Position numbers and translations under genes: made by a program
Notes under the pieces: generated by a model
What the model saw: the letters and a program-made list of their open reading frames with translations, nothing else
Databases searched by the model: none
Told to the model about the DNA's origin: nothing
Source: Candidatus Flexifilum affinis
GTDB lineage: Bacteria; Chloroflexota; Anaerolineae; Aggregatilineales; Phototrophicaceae
Length of the DNA: 64,000 bases
Assembly (NCBI GenBank): GCA_016713325.1
Contig: JADJPJ010000089.1
Coordinates: 186,001 to 250,000, forward strand
Direction of reading: 5' to 3'
In this document: in pieces, positions 18,817-28,973 of the stretch
Layout of the letters: every line of letters begins with the position of its first letter
Numbering within the stretch: position 1 is the stretch's first letter

Positions 18817-21219
18817 TCAACGCGATACGTCCGCTGACCAGGGTGGAATGGCGACCAGGCCACTGCGCTCGGCCGGGGCGGCCGTCTTGACGATCGGCGT
18901 GCTGGCCGCGATCTGCAGGACGAGTTGGAATACGTGCGCGATCTCCTCGTCGCTGAGGGGTGTGGTCGCCGGAAGCAGCGCGACCAGTTCGGCGGCATCG
19001 GGCAGGCGCGCGAAATACTGGACGGATGGATCGGCGCTCGGTTTCCGAAGCTGCTCCTCCACTTCCTGACGCCGCTCCAGGTCGGTGATCTGAGACAGCA
19101 GCGGCGCGGTTGTCGCCACGAAATGAAGGTCATTGTCGAGCTGCGGCGCGTCCATGAGGCGGCGAGCGAACTCCGGCCAGCGGAAGGCGATTTGCAGGCA
19201 GGCACCGAGCGCCTTGAGCTGAGTCGAGGTGTTGAGTGCCCCGCGCTGCACAGCGATGAATGCTTGCAGTCGAAAGACGTTGATGAAGCGCTTGACTCGC
19301 CGCGGGTTGTATTCCAGGAAGTCGAGCATATCCATGACGATCTGGCTGACCTCGCCCAGGTTGTCGAAGTTCTCCAGAATCAACTGCTCGATGACGGCTT
19401 TGCGCACGGACGCGTTGTCGTCCGCTTTCGAGAGTTCAAGCTCGTTCACTCGCGCCTCGATCTTCTTGACGGAATTCAGATCTGCCTGTTCTTCAGCCAG
19501 CCGCCCCTTGACCGCTTCGACGACCTGCTGGTCCGGACGCGCCTCGGTCTGTTCGCCCGCCTGCCGTTCCAGATTCCGTTCTACAAAGTGCTTCATCGAG
19601 TCTCGCGTCGGCTGTGGGATCGGGAAGATGATCTGGACGATCTTCTCCAGAAACTGTTCTCCCAGCAGAGCCAGCGCGGCGCTGTTCTGATTGAGGTAGG
19701 GCCTCAGCTTTTCGTAGCGCACCTCGATACTGGCCGCGACGGTGCGCACGTCCATGCCGATGATGAATACGCAGTGGTCCATGTTCAGGATGATGTTGAT
19801 TGCTTCCATGAGTTCGGCCGCTTTGGGGACGGCGCAGCGGTCCAGGTCATCGATGAAGATGACCAGCGGGTACCGGCCATTCTGTGTCACCACGCGCACC
19901 AGCCGACCGAAATCCCGCTCGAACTCGGCCAGGAAGCCGATTTTCGCCTGGTAATCGGGCTGCTGCCGCGTGTAGCGCTCCAGGCGCAGGTTCAGCAGAT
20001 CCTTCGACCCCTGAATGATGCTTCTGCCGAATTGAAAGAGGGCGACGATCCCGCCGCCCAGGGCGATCGGTCCGGCGATCTCGCGAGCCAGCGCTTCCAG
20101 TGGCGTCCCCGCCAGAAATCCGACGATGAGCAGCACCAGCAGCGCCAGGACGACGATCGCCGCCATACTCAGCAGCGCGCGCAGCACATCGACAAGCAGC
20201 CGGCGCCAGTCGAATCCGTTCAGTCGCAGTTTGAACCAGAGCCGGTCCAGCAGGTCGTATTGGTCCGCAACCTGGCGGATCGCTTCCAGCGCCAGCGCCG
20301 CCCACAGCGTTTCCTCTTCATCGTATTTCCAGGCGTTAAACCAGACGGTCGCCAGCGGGGATTGGCCGCCATTCGTGTTTCCCCCTGCGGACTCTTGGGC
20401 GCGGCGGCGGAGTTCCGCGCGAATCATGTGCATCAGGCTCGACTTGCCGCTGCCCCAGGGGGCATTGATGGCGATGGTCAGGGGTTTTTCGGTTCGGTCG
20501 TGCAGGATGAAGCCCGCGATGGCCCTGGCGTACTCGTCGAAGCCGAGCAGATCGTTCTCGGTCGGCTTGTCGGAGAGAGCGCGCGTAACGATCTCCAGAT
20601 TGCGCCGCGCCTGTGCCGCGTCGTTGTTCTGCTGCGGCTCCGGCGCGATGGGAATCGCCGCAGACTCTTCGGATGTTGCCTCGCCCTCGGCTGGAGCTGC
20701 CTGGCGGGCCTCTTCGGCGATTTCGCCGGCCGGCTCGCCGCCTGACGCCGGCCCGGTCGCTGGCAGTGGGCGGGGTTCCGGTTTCTGCTCCGTCGTCGGG
20801 CCTTGCCGGACGGTATTGGGGTAGAGCAGTCTCTGAAGCGCCGAGCGAAGCTGTTCGATGGCGCTGTCGGTGATTCCCTTGCGCACATCCACCCAGGTGT
20901 AGGCTTGAAGATCGGACGGCATCTCGGGTGTGTCGGCGACAAGCACAGGGATGATCGGCTTGCCTTGATCAATGAATCGCTGGTACTCCGAGCGGACGTA
21001 GTCCGACGCCATCGACTCAGGGGAGACGATCACGATCTGCGCCTGGCTGAAGTCCAGTTCCTCCTGAATCGCCTCCTGCCAGGAGGTCCCTGGCGTGATA
21101 TCCCGGTCCCACCAGATGAACAGGCCGGCCTCTCGCAGGATGCGCACGATCTGTTCGGTGACGAGCGAATCTCTGCGGGAATATGAGATGAATATCTGCG
21201 GACTCAGCCTCATGGCCAT
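18817..21219 (-). CDS. TIR domain-KAP P-loop NTPase fusion, candidate anti-phage protein
   Basis: This is an 800-residue multidomain protein. Residues 7-135 form a TIR domain: QIFISYSRRD, a BB-loop-like WWDRDITPGTSW, IVIVSPES, and SDYVRSEYQRF, where E78 fits the catalytic Glu of NAD-cleaving TIRs. Residues 136-205 are a Pro/Ala/Glu-rich linker. From about 205 a KAP NTPase follows: Walker A APWGSGKSS (253-261), VWFNAWKYDEEE (292-303), a membrane insert (about 345-396, two helices), Walker B LVIFIDDLDRC (452-462). This membrane-inserted P-loop layout defines KAP NTPases such as PifA. A sensing NTPase that triggers a TIR effector at the membrane is inferred. No accessory gene is adjacent. Confidence 0.88.
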   Translation of the reverse strand: MAMRLSPQIFISYSRRDSLVTEQIVRILREAGLFIWWDRDITPGTSWQEAIQEELDFSQAQIVIVSPESMASDYVRSEYQRFIDQGKPIIPVLVADTPEMPSDLQAYTWVDVRKGITDSAIEQLRSALQRLLYPNTVRQGPTTEQKPEPRPLPATGPASGGEPAGEIAEEARQAAPAEGEATSEESAAIPIAPEPQQNNDAAQARRNLEIVTRALSDKPTENDLLGFDEYARAIAGFILHDRTEKPLTIAINAPWGSGKSSLMHMIRAELRRRAQESAGGNTNGGQSPLATVWFNAWKYDEEETLWAALALEAIRQVADQYDLLDRLWFKLRLNGFDWRRLLVDVLRALLSMAAIVVLALLVLLIVGFLAGTPLEALAREIAGPIALGGGIVALFQFGRSIIQGSKDLLNLRLERYTRQQPDYQAKIGFLAEFERDFGRLVRVVTQNGRYPLVIFIDDLDRCAVPKAAELMEAINIILNMDHCVFIIGMDVRTVAASIEVRYEKLRPYLNQNSAALALLGEQFLEKIVQIIFPIPQPTRDSMKHFVERNLERQAGEQTEARPDQQVVEAVKGRLAEEQADLNSVKKIEARVNELELSKADDNASVRKAVIEQLILENFDNLGEVSQIVMDMLDFLEYNPRRVKRFINVFRLQAFIAVQRGALNTSTQLKALGACLQIAFRWPEFARRLMDAPQLDNDLHFVATTAPLLSQITDLERRQEVEEQLRKPSADPSVQYFARLPDAAELVALLPATTPLSDEEIAHVFQLVLQIAASTPIVKTAAPAERSGLVAIPPWSADVSR

Positions 21220-21399
21220 GCTGCCTCCCCGTGCCGGTATGCCCTGTCGGTGCGAGTATCCAGGACTTCACATCATTGTAGCGCGGCTTTGCGATGCGCA
21301 CTGAGCGAGGCATGAGCCGGACTCACAGGATTCTTCTTTGACCCAGGGCGCGTCTTCCATTATGTTGATGGCACCTGAAGGTGAGACAAAGGCAAAATC

Positions 21400-22143
21400 A
21401 TGCGACGGATCGCAATCGTATTGGCCATTCTGGCATGCCTACTGCTTCCGGCGGCGGTTTTGGCTCAGGACGACATGGCTCTGGCGGTTACCAGCGGCGA
21501 GGTCGAGGTCATGAGCGGCGGACAGGCCTATGCCTCGTATCTGGCAGCGCCGGAGGAGCCGGGGCAGTATCCTGGCATCGTCCTGATCCACTCCTTCCGC
21601 GGGCTGGAAGAGGGTTACCAGACCATGACCGATCAGTTCGCGGCCCAGGGCTTCGTGGTGCTGGCCGTCGGCTGGCAGACGTTTGCCAGCGACCCCGGTG
21701 ACGCGACCATGAAGACTCTGCTGGACGACAGTGTCGCCTTTCTGACCGCGCGTGATGACGTAGACCCCGAACGCCTGGGCCTGACCGGATTCTGCGCCGG
21801 CGGCCGCTACACTATGCTGTTCCTGCCGCAAATCGACGCCTTCAATGCCGGTGTCGCCTGGTACGGCTTCCCCTACAACGGCGACCCTTCGGCGTCGGCC
21901 CTGGTGGGTGACCTGGATGCGCCCATGCTGATCATCCACGGCACAGACGACCAGCCCAGCCCGATCGACACGATTTACCAGTACGCCGGCGAACTGACGG
22001 CGGCGGGCGCTTCTTTTGAACTCAAGGTTTATGCGGATGAGCCGCACGGCTTCATGCTGGAGGGTGGTCAACTGCGCACCGATGAGGTCGCAGTCGATGC
22101 GTTCGACGAGATGGTGAGCTACTTCCAGCGCAAGCTGGGGTAA
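21400..22143 (+). CDS. exported dienelactone hydrolase family protein
   Basis: This 247-residue alpha/beta hydrolase has a signal peptide (residues 1-22, site VLA before Gln) and no lipobox at a usable position. It shows YPGIVLIHSFRG, the nucleophile elbow GFCAGGR (a Cys nucleophile, as in dienelactone hydrolases), HGTDDQPSP with the acid, and EPHGFM with the His. Thus the Cys-Asp-His triad is complete. It is a lone gene downstream of, and divergent from, the TIR-KAP gene. The substrate is unknown; secreted DLH-like proteins often act as esterases. Confidence 0.88.
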   Translation: MRRIAIVLAILACLLLPAAVLAQDDMALAVTSGEVEVMSGGQAYASYLAAPEEPGQYPGIVLIHSFRGLEEGYQTMTDQFAAQGFVVLAVGWQTFASDPGDATMKTLLDDSVAFLTARDDVDPERLGLTGFCAGGRYTMLFLPQIDAFNAGVAWYGFPYNGDPSASALVGDLDAPMLIIHGTDDQPSPIDTIYQYAGELTAAGASFELKVYADEPHGFMLEGGQLRTDEVAVDAFDEMVSYFQRKLG

Positions 22144-22159
22144 GCTGCATCGAGGAAGT

Positions 22160-22738
22160 TCAGGGCAGGATGTCGGCGGCACTCAGCCGGGCGATCTCCT
22201 GCCCGTCGAGCACCAGGGGGATGGTCTGTGGTTCGGTGTAGACCTCAACCGTCGCGTAGTTTAAATCGATATCGTCCGGTCCGGTGCACACTTCAATCTG
22301 GCGGTCGGAGATATTCACCAGCCAGTAGTCCGGGATGCCGGCTTCGGCGTACAGCTTCCGCTTCTAGGCGCGATCACTCGCCAGCGTGGTGTCGGCGATC
22401 TCGATGACCAGCGCGACATCGGCGGCAGTGGGCAGCCGATCGGCGAAGTCATCGAGGGGGCCTCGCAGGATGGAGAAGTCCGGTTCCGGGATGCTGCCTT
22501 CCAACACGACGGGTGTTTCGCTGTTGAGCGTCCACTCTTCCGATAGCAGGGGTAGCAGCGGACGCAACAACAGATTCGCAGAGCGGATGTGCGGCGGCTT
22601 CTTCGTCATCTTCTCGACCATCCATCCTTCGATGAGTTCCAGACGGTCTTCCGCGGTGTAGATTCCGCGCTCGTGCATATCGAGGAATTCCTGCACCGAG
22701 ACCAGCCTGACTTGCTGAAGATGCAGCGGTTCCTCCAC
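22160..22738 (-). pseudogene. Uma2 family (DUF820) endonuclease-like gene with in-frame stop
   Basis: The reading frame runs from GTG 22738 with VSVQEFLDMHERG, RLELIEGWMVEKM, PEPDFSILRGP and ALVIEIADTTLASDRA, then meets TAG at 22364-22366. Beyond the stop the same frame continues with KRKLYAEAGIPDYWLVNISDRQ to a natural end at 22160, exactly the Uma2 C-terminal half. Tyr (TAC) would be expected at the stop, so one base change explains it. Uma2 proteins have a PD-(D/E)XK-like fold; their biological role is poorly known. This is either a true nonsense allele or a base error. Confidence 0.8.
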
Positions 22739-22839
22739 GGCCAGATATCCGGCGCAGCCACCTCAATCAGGGCATGGTTCTGGGGAGCGCCATCAACTGA
22801 CTCCTGACTCGCTTCACCCCAATTATACTGGATTTGAGA

Positions 22840-23763
22840 TCACCCCTCGCGGCGGTACGGTTTGAGCAGCGCGGCGGGAACGGAGACATTGCGTCCCACC
22901 AGGGCGATTGCTGCTATCACCAGCACGTAAGGCAGGGCCAGAAGCAGTTCGTAGGGCAGCGCAAGCCCCGCGGCCTGCAACCGAAGTTGGAGCGCCTGTA
23001 CCCCGCTGAACAGCAGCGCCCCCGCCAGCACGCGGCGCGGCTGCCAGTTGCCGAAAATGACAATGGCGATGGCTACCCATCCGCGGCCGTTGATGATGCC
23101 GTGGGCGAAGGCGCCGAGCTGTGCCAGGGAGAGAAACGCTCCGCCCAGACCCATCAGTGCTCCGCCGAGGATAAGCGCCAGATAGCGCATGCCGTAGACG
23201 CTGATGCCGGCTGTATCGGCGGCCTCCGGACTCTCTCCAACCGAGCGGAGCCGCAGTCCAAACGTGGTGCGGTTGAGCAGCCAGGTCACCAGCGGCACGC
23301 ACAGCAGCGCGCCGTACGTGAGCCAGTGCTGGTCGAACACCGGCCCGATAATCGTGTTGGGGAAGGGGCTGAGTGGCTGGAACGACTCGGCCAGCGCCGG
23401 AGGGGTGCTGGAACCGCCGTACAGGATGCGGAAAGCGAACAGGGCGATCCCGCTGGCCAGCAGGGTGATCCCCAGGCCGCTGACGTGCTGGTTCAGGCCC
23501 AGCGTCACCGACAGCACGCCCATCAGAAGGCAGAGGAGGATCCCGGTCAGGATGCCTGCTGCCAGCCCGATCCACAGCGAGCCGGAGAGCTGGGCGGCGA
23601 CGAAGCCGCCGAAGGCCGAAAGCAGCATCGTCCCCTCGATGCCCAGGTTGAGCACCCCGGCCCGCTCGATCAAGGTTTCGCCCAGCGCGCCGAAGAGGAT
23701 CGGGGTAGCGATGCGCAGCATCGCGCCGAACAGAACGAAAAGCGATTCGATCGAGTCCATCAT
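22840..23763 (-). CDS. BMP-type nucleoside ABC importer permease (second subunit)
   Basis: This 307-residue permease of the branched-chain/ribose type has GALGETLIERAGVLNLGIEGTM near the N-terminus, the signature of nucleoside (NupQ/YufQ-like) permeases, and eight to nine helices. ATG 23763 overlaps the stop of the upstream permease by 4 bases. A start farther upstream would give a basic, non-homologous extension and is rejected. It is the last gene of a four-gene importer operon. Confidence 0.9.
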   Translation of the reverse strand: MMDSIESLFVLFGAMLRIATPILFGALGETLIERAGVLNLGIEGTMLLSAFGGFVAAQLSGSLWIGLAAGILTGILLCLLMGVLSVTLGLNQHVSGLGITLLASGIALFAFRILYGGSSTPPALAESFQPLSPFPNTIIGPVFDQHWLTYGALLCVPLVTWLLNRTTFGLRLRSVGESPEAADTAGISVYGMRYLALILGGALMGLGGAFLSLAQLGAFAHGIINGRGWVAIAIVIFGNWQPRRVLAGALLFSGVQALQLRLQAAGLALPYELLLALPYVLVIAAIALVGRNVSVPAALLKPYRREG

Positions 23764-24807
23764 CGCCCCCAGCGGATGCGGTAGCGGTTGAGCAGCAGGG
23801 CGGCCAGCGTCACCAGCAGCAGGGCGGCCTGGATGACGTCGCTCAGATAGACGGGCACACTCAACTCGCGGTTGGCGGAGATCGCCCCACGGTTGATGAG
23901 CGCCAGGAACAGCGCCGAGAGCATCACGCCGGGCATGGTCAGAGTGCCGAGCGTGGCGACGATGATGCCGGTGTAGCCGAAACCGGGCGACAGAGTGCCG
24001 ATCAGATAGTAGTGGATGCCGCCGACCTCGCTGACGCCGGCCAGCCCGGCAATGCCGCCGCTGATCAGCGCGGCGGCGAGCACCCGGCGCCAAACGGGGA
24101 TACCCAGGAACTGCGCAGCGTCCCGGTTCTTACCGATGGCGCGCAGTTCCAGCCCGAACCGGGTTCGCGTCAGCATCCACCAGACGGCCAGCAGCGTTAC
24201 GACGGCGACGATGAAGCCGAGATGGACGCGCGACCGGGGGATGAGCACCGGAAACTGCGCGCTGAGGGCGATCGTCGGCGACTGCGGCCAGCCGCTGACC
24301 GGGTCGCGCCAGGGGCCGTTGAGCAGGGCGCTGACGATGAAGAGCATGATGGAGTTAAGGAGCAGTGTGGTCACCACCTCATCGACCGACAGCCAGGTCT
24401 TGAGCAGGGCCGGTAGCAGCGCCCAGAGCATCCCGGCGAGAAAACCGGCTGCCAGCATCAGGCCAATCGCGACCACCGGCGGCAGCCCCTCGGCGTTGGC
24501 GCCAACCCAGGCCGCGAAAATACCCCCGGCGTATAACTGACCTTCCGCGCCGATGTTGTAATAGCCGGTCAGGAAAGCGACGGCCACCGCCACGCCGGTG
24601 AGCAGGATGGGCGTGGCCATCATCAGAATGTCGGCACGGGCGCCTGCCCGCGTCAGCGGGTTGATCAGCAGTTCGACCACGGCGTCGAACGGACTTGCGC
24701 CTGCCCACAGGATGAGCACGCTGACCAGCATGAACGTGACGACGACGGCGATCACCGGGATCAGCGGGCGCAGCCACAGCGGCGAAGGGGCGCGTTCGAT
24801 GCGCAGA

Positions 24808-24815
<8 letters not shown>
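23760..24815 (-). CDS. BMP-type nucleoside ABC importer permease (first subunit)
   Basis: This 351-residue permease shows TGYYNIGAEGQLYAGGIFAAW, the NupP/YufP-type motif, and FGLELRAIGKNRDAAQFLGI, the cytoplasmic coupling loop. About nine helices are seen. It overlaps the ATPase gene by 8 bases. Together with the other permease it forms the membrane channel for the BMP-type binding protein at 26402. Confidence 0.92.
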
Positions 24816-26304
<1,489 letters not shown>

Positions 26305-26351
26305 AGGGGAGCCGTGGGTGATGTCGAACTGAAACGAATTGCAACCAATTT

Positions 26352-26386
26352 CATCTCCCGTGCCTGTGTAACGAGCACGGGAGATG
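26352..26386 (-). other. stem-loop between binding-protein and ATPase genes
   Basis: CATCTCCCGTGC (26352-26363) and GCACGGGAGATG (26375-26386) are perfect 12-bp complements with an 11-base loop. In the direction of transcription no T run follows. It lies 16 bases after the binding-protein stop and could stabilise the upstream mRNA or attenuate the ATPase and permease genes. Confidence 0.75.
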
Positions 26387-26401
26387 GGTAGAAGATTTTA
26401 T

Positions 26402-27424
26402 CTAGCCGCCGCTGGTGGCCTCACCGGGAACGGTCGCGCCCGCCGGGGTGTCTTCGTCAATGTTGACGCGGAACAGGCCGTCGACGATCTCCTGCTGGCG
26501 CGCGGTCACCTGCTCGACCAGCGCCGCGTCGAGCGTCTCTTCGAAGCCGTGAAGCGGGGCGAGGCTGGCGCCGCCATAGGCCATCATCGAGAAGTCCTTG
26601 AGATCCAATCCGGTGTAGCTGCCCGCCGCCACCTGATTGATCACGAAGTCGACGGTTGGACCCATATCCCAGACCGGGCCGGTCACGACCGTCTCCGGCG
26701 CGAGTTCATTCTGGTCGCTCATGTTGCCGAAGGCCAGCAGACCGGCCTCGGCCGCCACGTCGATGGGGCCGAAGCGCTCGGCAAACAGGAGGTCCGCGCC
26801 GGCATCGACCTGAGCCAGCGCCGCTTCCTGGGCCGCGGCCGGGTCAAACCAGCTGTTGATGAACGTCACCAGAACCGTGGCCTCGGGATTGGTCTCCGAC
26901 ACCCCCTGCATGAAGGCGTTGACGATGCGGTTGACTTCCGGCACCGGGTAGCCGCCGACCACGCCGATGACGCCGCTCTCGGTCAGCGCCCCGGCGTACA
27001 TGCCGCTGAGGTAGGCCGGCTCATGAATCCAGTTGTCAAACACGGAGAGGTTCGGCTGCGCCGGGCCCAGGCCCGAGCCGAAGACGAAGGCGATTTCCGG
27101 GTAGTCACGGGCAACGCGGCGGACGGCTTCTTCGTTGCCGAAGGCATCGCCGAAGATGATCGCCGGCGCTTCGGCATCCGCGACCTCGCGCAGCACGATT
27201 TCCATGTCGCCGGAGTAGCCGATCTCGTCCTGGTAGCTGTACTCGATCCGTCCTTCGTCGGCCGCCGCCTGCAGCGCCGCATGAATGACGCCATCCCACG
27301 GTTCTTCGATCGGCGTGGCATAGGCCGCGAAGACCTTCAGCGGTTCTTCCTGAGCACTGACCAGCGATCCAAGCACAAGACTGCCGATCAGCAAAATCAA
27401 CAAGAAAGAGGCGCGCAGCTTCAT
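26402..27424 (-). CDS. BMP family (PnrA-like) nucleoside-binding protein
   Basis: This 340-residue exported protein captures nucleosides for the permeases downstream. Residues 1-24 are a signal peptide ending VSA before Gln, without a lipobox. It has VFAAYATPIEEPWDGVIHAAL, the GDAFGNEEAVRRVARDYPEIAFVFGSG block, and GVVGGYPVPEVNRIVNAF, all typical of the Bmp/PnrA fold. ATG 27424 is preceded by GGAGG. The gene is divergent from codA with 124 bases between them, which supports nucleobase or nucleoside uptake. Confidence 0.91.
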   Translation of the reverse strand: MKLRASFLLILLIGSLVLGSLVSAQEEPLKVFAAYATPIEEPWDGVIHAALQAAADEGRIEYSYQDEIGYSGDMEIVLREVADAEAPAIIFGDAFGNEEAVRRVARDYPEIAFVFGSGLGPAQPNLSVFDNWIHEPAYLSGMYAGALTESGVIGVVGGYPVPEVNRIVNAFMQGVSETNPEATVLVTFINSWFDPAAAQEAALAQVDAGADLLFAERFGPIDVAAEAGLLAFGNMSDQNELAPETVVTGPVWDMGPTVDFVINQVAAGSYTGLDLKDFSMMAYGGASLAPLHGFEETLDAALVEQVTARQQEIVDGLFRVNIDEDTPAGATVPGEATSGG

Positions 27425-27548
27425 TTTCTTCCTCCGAGCACAGGTTAGGTTCATTCAGAGAGAATCCTAATGGATTGAATTTAGCACATTACGCCAAAAT
27501 CCGACAAACTTAACGTGACTTCTTCATGCTATTTCGCCAGGAGACCCC

Positions 27549-28802
27549 ATGAACGCCCGACTCCTCCAGAACTGCCGCCTTCGCGATCGCGCCGAAGCCG
27601 TCGACATCCTGATCGAATTCGGCAGAATCGTCCAAATCGCGCCCCGTATCGACGGCGGAATCGAAGCCCCTGCCGGGTTCGAAATCATCGACTGTGCGGG
27701 CGGACTGGTCACTCCGCCGTTCGTCGAGTCCCACATCCACCTGGATTCGGTGCTGGCGGCCGGGCAGCCCCGCTTCAACGGCAGCGGCACGCTCTTCGAG
27801 GGCATCCAGATCTGGGGTGAACGCAAGGGATCGCTGACCCGCGAGGATGTGCAGGCCAGGGCGCTGGAGGCGCTCAAGCTGATGGCGACGCATGGCGTGC
27901 TGTACGTGCGCACTCACGTCGACGTCACCGAGCCGCGGCTGATCGCGCTGGATGCGCTGCTGGAGCTGCGCGAGCAGGTCAAGGACTGGACGACCGTGCA
28001 GGTGGTGGCTTTTCCGCAGGACGGAATCTATTCCCGGCCTGAGAACGAGGGCCTGCTGGAAGAAGCCCTGCGCCGCGGGGCCGACGCCGTCGGGGGCATC
28101 CCGCACTACGAACTGACCCGCGAGGACGGCGTGCGGTCGATCCACCGCATCTTCGACCTGGCCGAGCAGTACGACCGGCTGATTGACGTCCACTGCGATG
28201 AAGTGGACGACGACCAGTCGCGTTTCCTGGAGGTGATCGTCGCTGAGGCCATCAAGCGGGGTGGCGGGGAGCGTGTGTCGGCCAGTCATACCACGGCGTT
28301 TGGCTCATACAACGACAGCTATGCCTACAAGCTGATGGGCTTCCTGAGCCGCACCAACATCAACTTCATCGCCAACCCGCTGATCAACATCACGCTTCAG
28401 GGCCGGCAGGACAGCTATCCCAAGCGGCGCGGCCTGACGCGCATCAAGGAGTTGGTCAGGAACGGCGTCAACGTCAGCCTGGGTCAGGACTGCATCTACG
28501 ACCCGTGGTACATCTTCGGCACCGGCAGTATGATCGGCGTGGCCCACATGACGGTGCACGTTTCGCAGATGACCGGCCTGGACGAGATCGATGCCTGCTT
28601 CGACATGATCGCCGAGGGCGGCGCGCGGTCGCTGCACGTGACCGGCTACGGCATCCGCGTCGGCGGCTCGGCCGATCTGGTGGTGCTGCCGGTGGCCACG
28701 GCCTTCGACGGGCTGCGCTTCCAGGTTATCCCCACGGTGGTGATTTCGCGCGGCAAGGTCATTGCCCGCAATACACCGGCGGTCATGGGGTTCACCGGTT
28801 GA
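27549..28802 (+). CDS. codA: cytosine deaminase-like amidohydrolase
   Basis: This 417-residue metal-dependent deaminase closely follows E. coli CodA: HIHLDS (metal His pair), AGQPRFNGSGTLFEGI, VHCDEVDDDQSRFLE (catalytic Glu), ASHTTAF, and LGQDCIYDPWY. The catalytic Asp is D314. The next residue is Cys where E. coli has Asp314, a position that contacts the substrate, so the preferred base may differ (isoguanine, creatinine or other ring amines are alternatives). AGGAG lies 5 bases before ATG 27549. The divergent BMP importer would supply the substrate. Deamination yields uracil plus ammonia in the classical case. Confidence 0.87.
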   Translation: MNARLLQNCRLRDRAEAVDILIEFGRIVQIAPRIDGGIEAPAGFEIIDCAGGLVTPPFVESHIHLDSVLAAGQPRFNGSGTLFEGIQIWGERKGSLTREDVQARALEALKLMATHGVLYVRTHVDVTEPRLIALDALLELREQVKDWTTVQVVAFPQDGIYSRPENEGLLEEALRRGADAVGGIPHYELTREDGVRSIHRIFDLAEQYDRLIDVHCDEVDDDQSRFLEVIVAEAIKRGGGERVSASHTTAFGSYNDSYAYKLMGFLSRTNINFIANPLINITLQGRQDSYPKRRGLTRIKELVRNGVNVSLGQDCIYDPWYIFGTGSMIGVAHMTVHVSQMTGLDEIDACFDMIAEGGARSLHVTGYGIRVGGSADLVVLPVATAFDGLRFQVIPTVVISRGKVIARNTPAVMGFTG

Positions 28803-28885
28803 GTCGGCGCGCCTAAAGGGGCGAGCCGCCTACTCTCGCTGAAGTCGGGGATGCCGGCGTGTGAAGTGGATGGTCTGTGCGTTGG

Positions 28886-28904
28886 TGGACGACCCGCCGG
28901 GTCG
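28886..28904. repeat. palindromic repeat, left copy flanking TIR-SUMF1
   Basis: The 19 bases GGACGACCCGCCGGGTCGC span about 28887-28905 and centre on the palindrome CGACCCGCCGGGTCG. The same 19 bases recur at about 30829-30847. The pair brackets the TIR-SUMF1 gene. Confidence 0.75.
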
Positions 28905-28910
28905 CGCCGG

Positions 28911-28939
28911 TTGCGAGACCTTGTCTCTACTGCCATAAT
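28911..28939 (+). promoter_or_regulatory. possible promoter of the TIR-SUMF1 gene
   Basis: TTGCGA (28911) and CATAAT (28934) are 17 bases apart, 35 bases before the ATG at 28974. It starts only a few bases after the palindromic repeat, so the repeat lies directly upstream of the promoter. Confidence 0.38.
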
Positions 28940-28973
28940 ACCTGTCATTCATACGCTGCCGCACCGGATCGCC

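Noticed and set aside
18925..20745. A 606-codon open frame on the + strand across the TIR-KAP gene
   Set aside because: It lies wholly antisense to a protein with clear TIR and KAP motifs, and its translation shows no recognisable domain. Long antisense frames are expected in GC-rich DNA.
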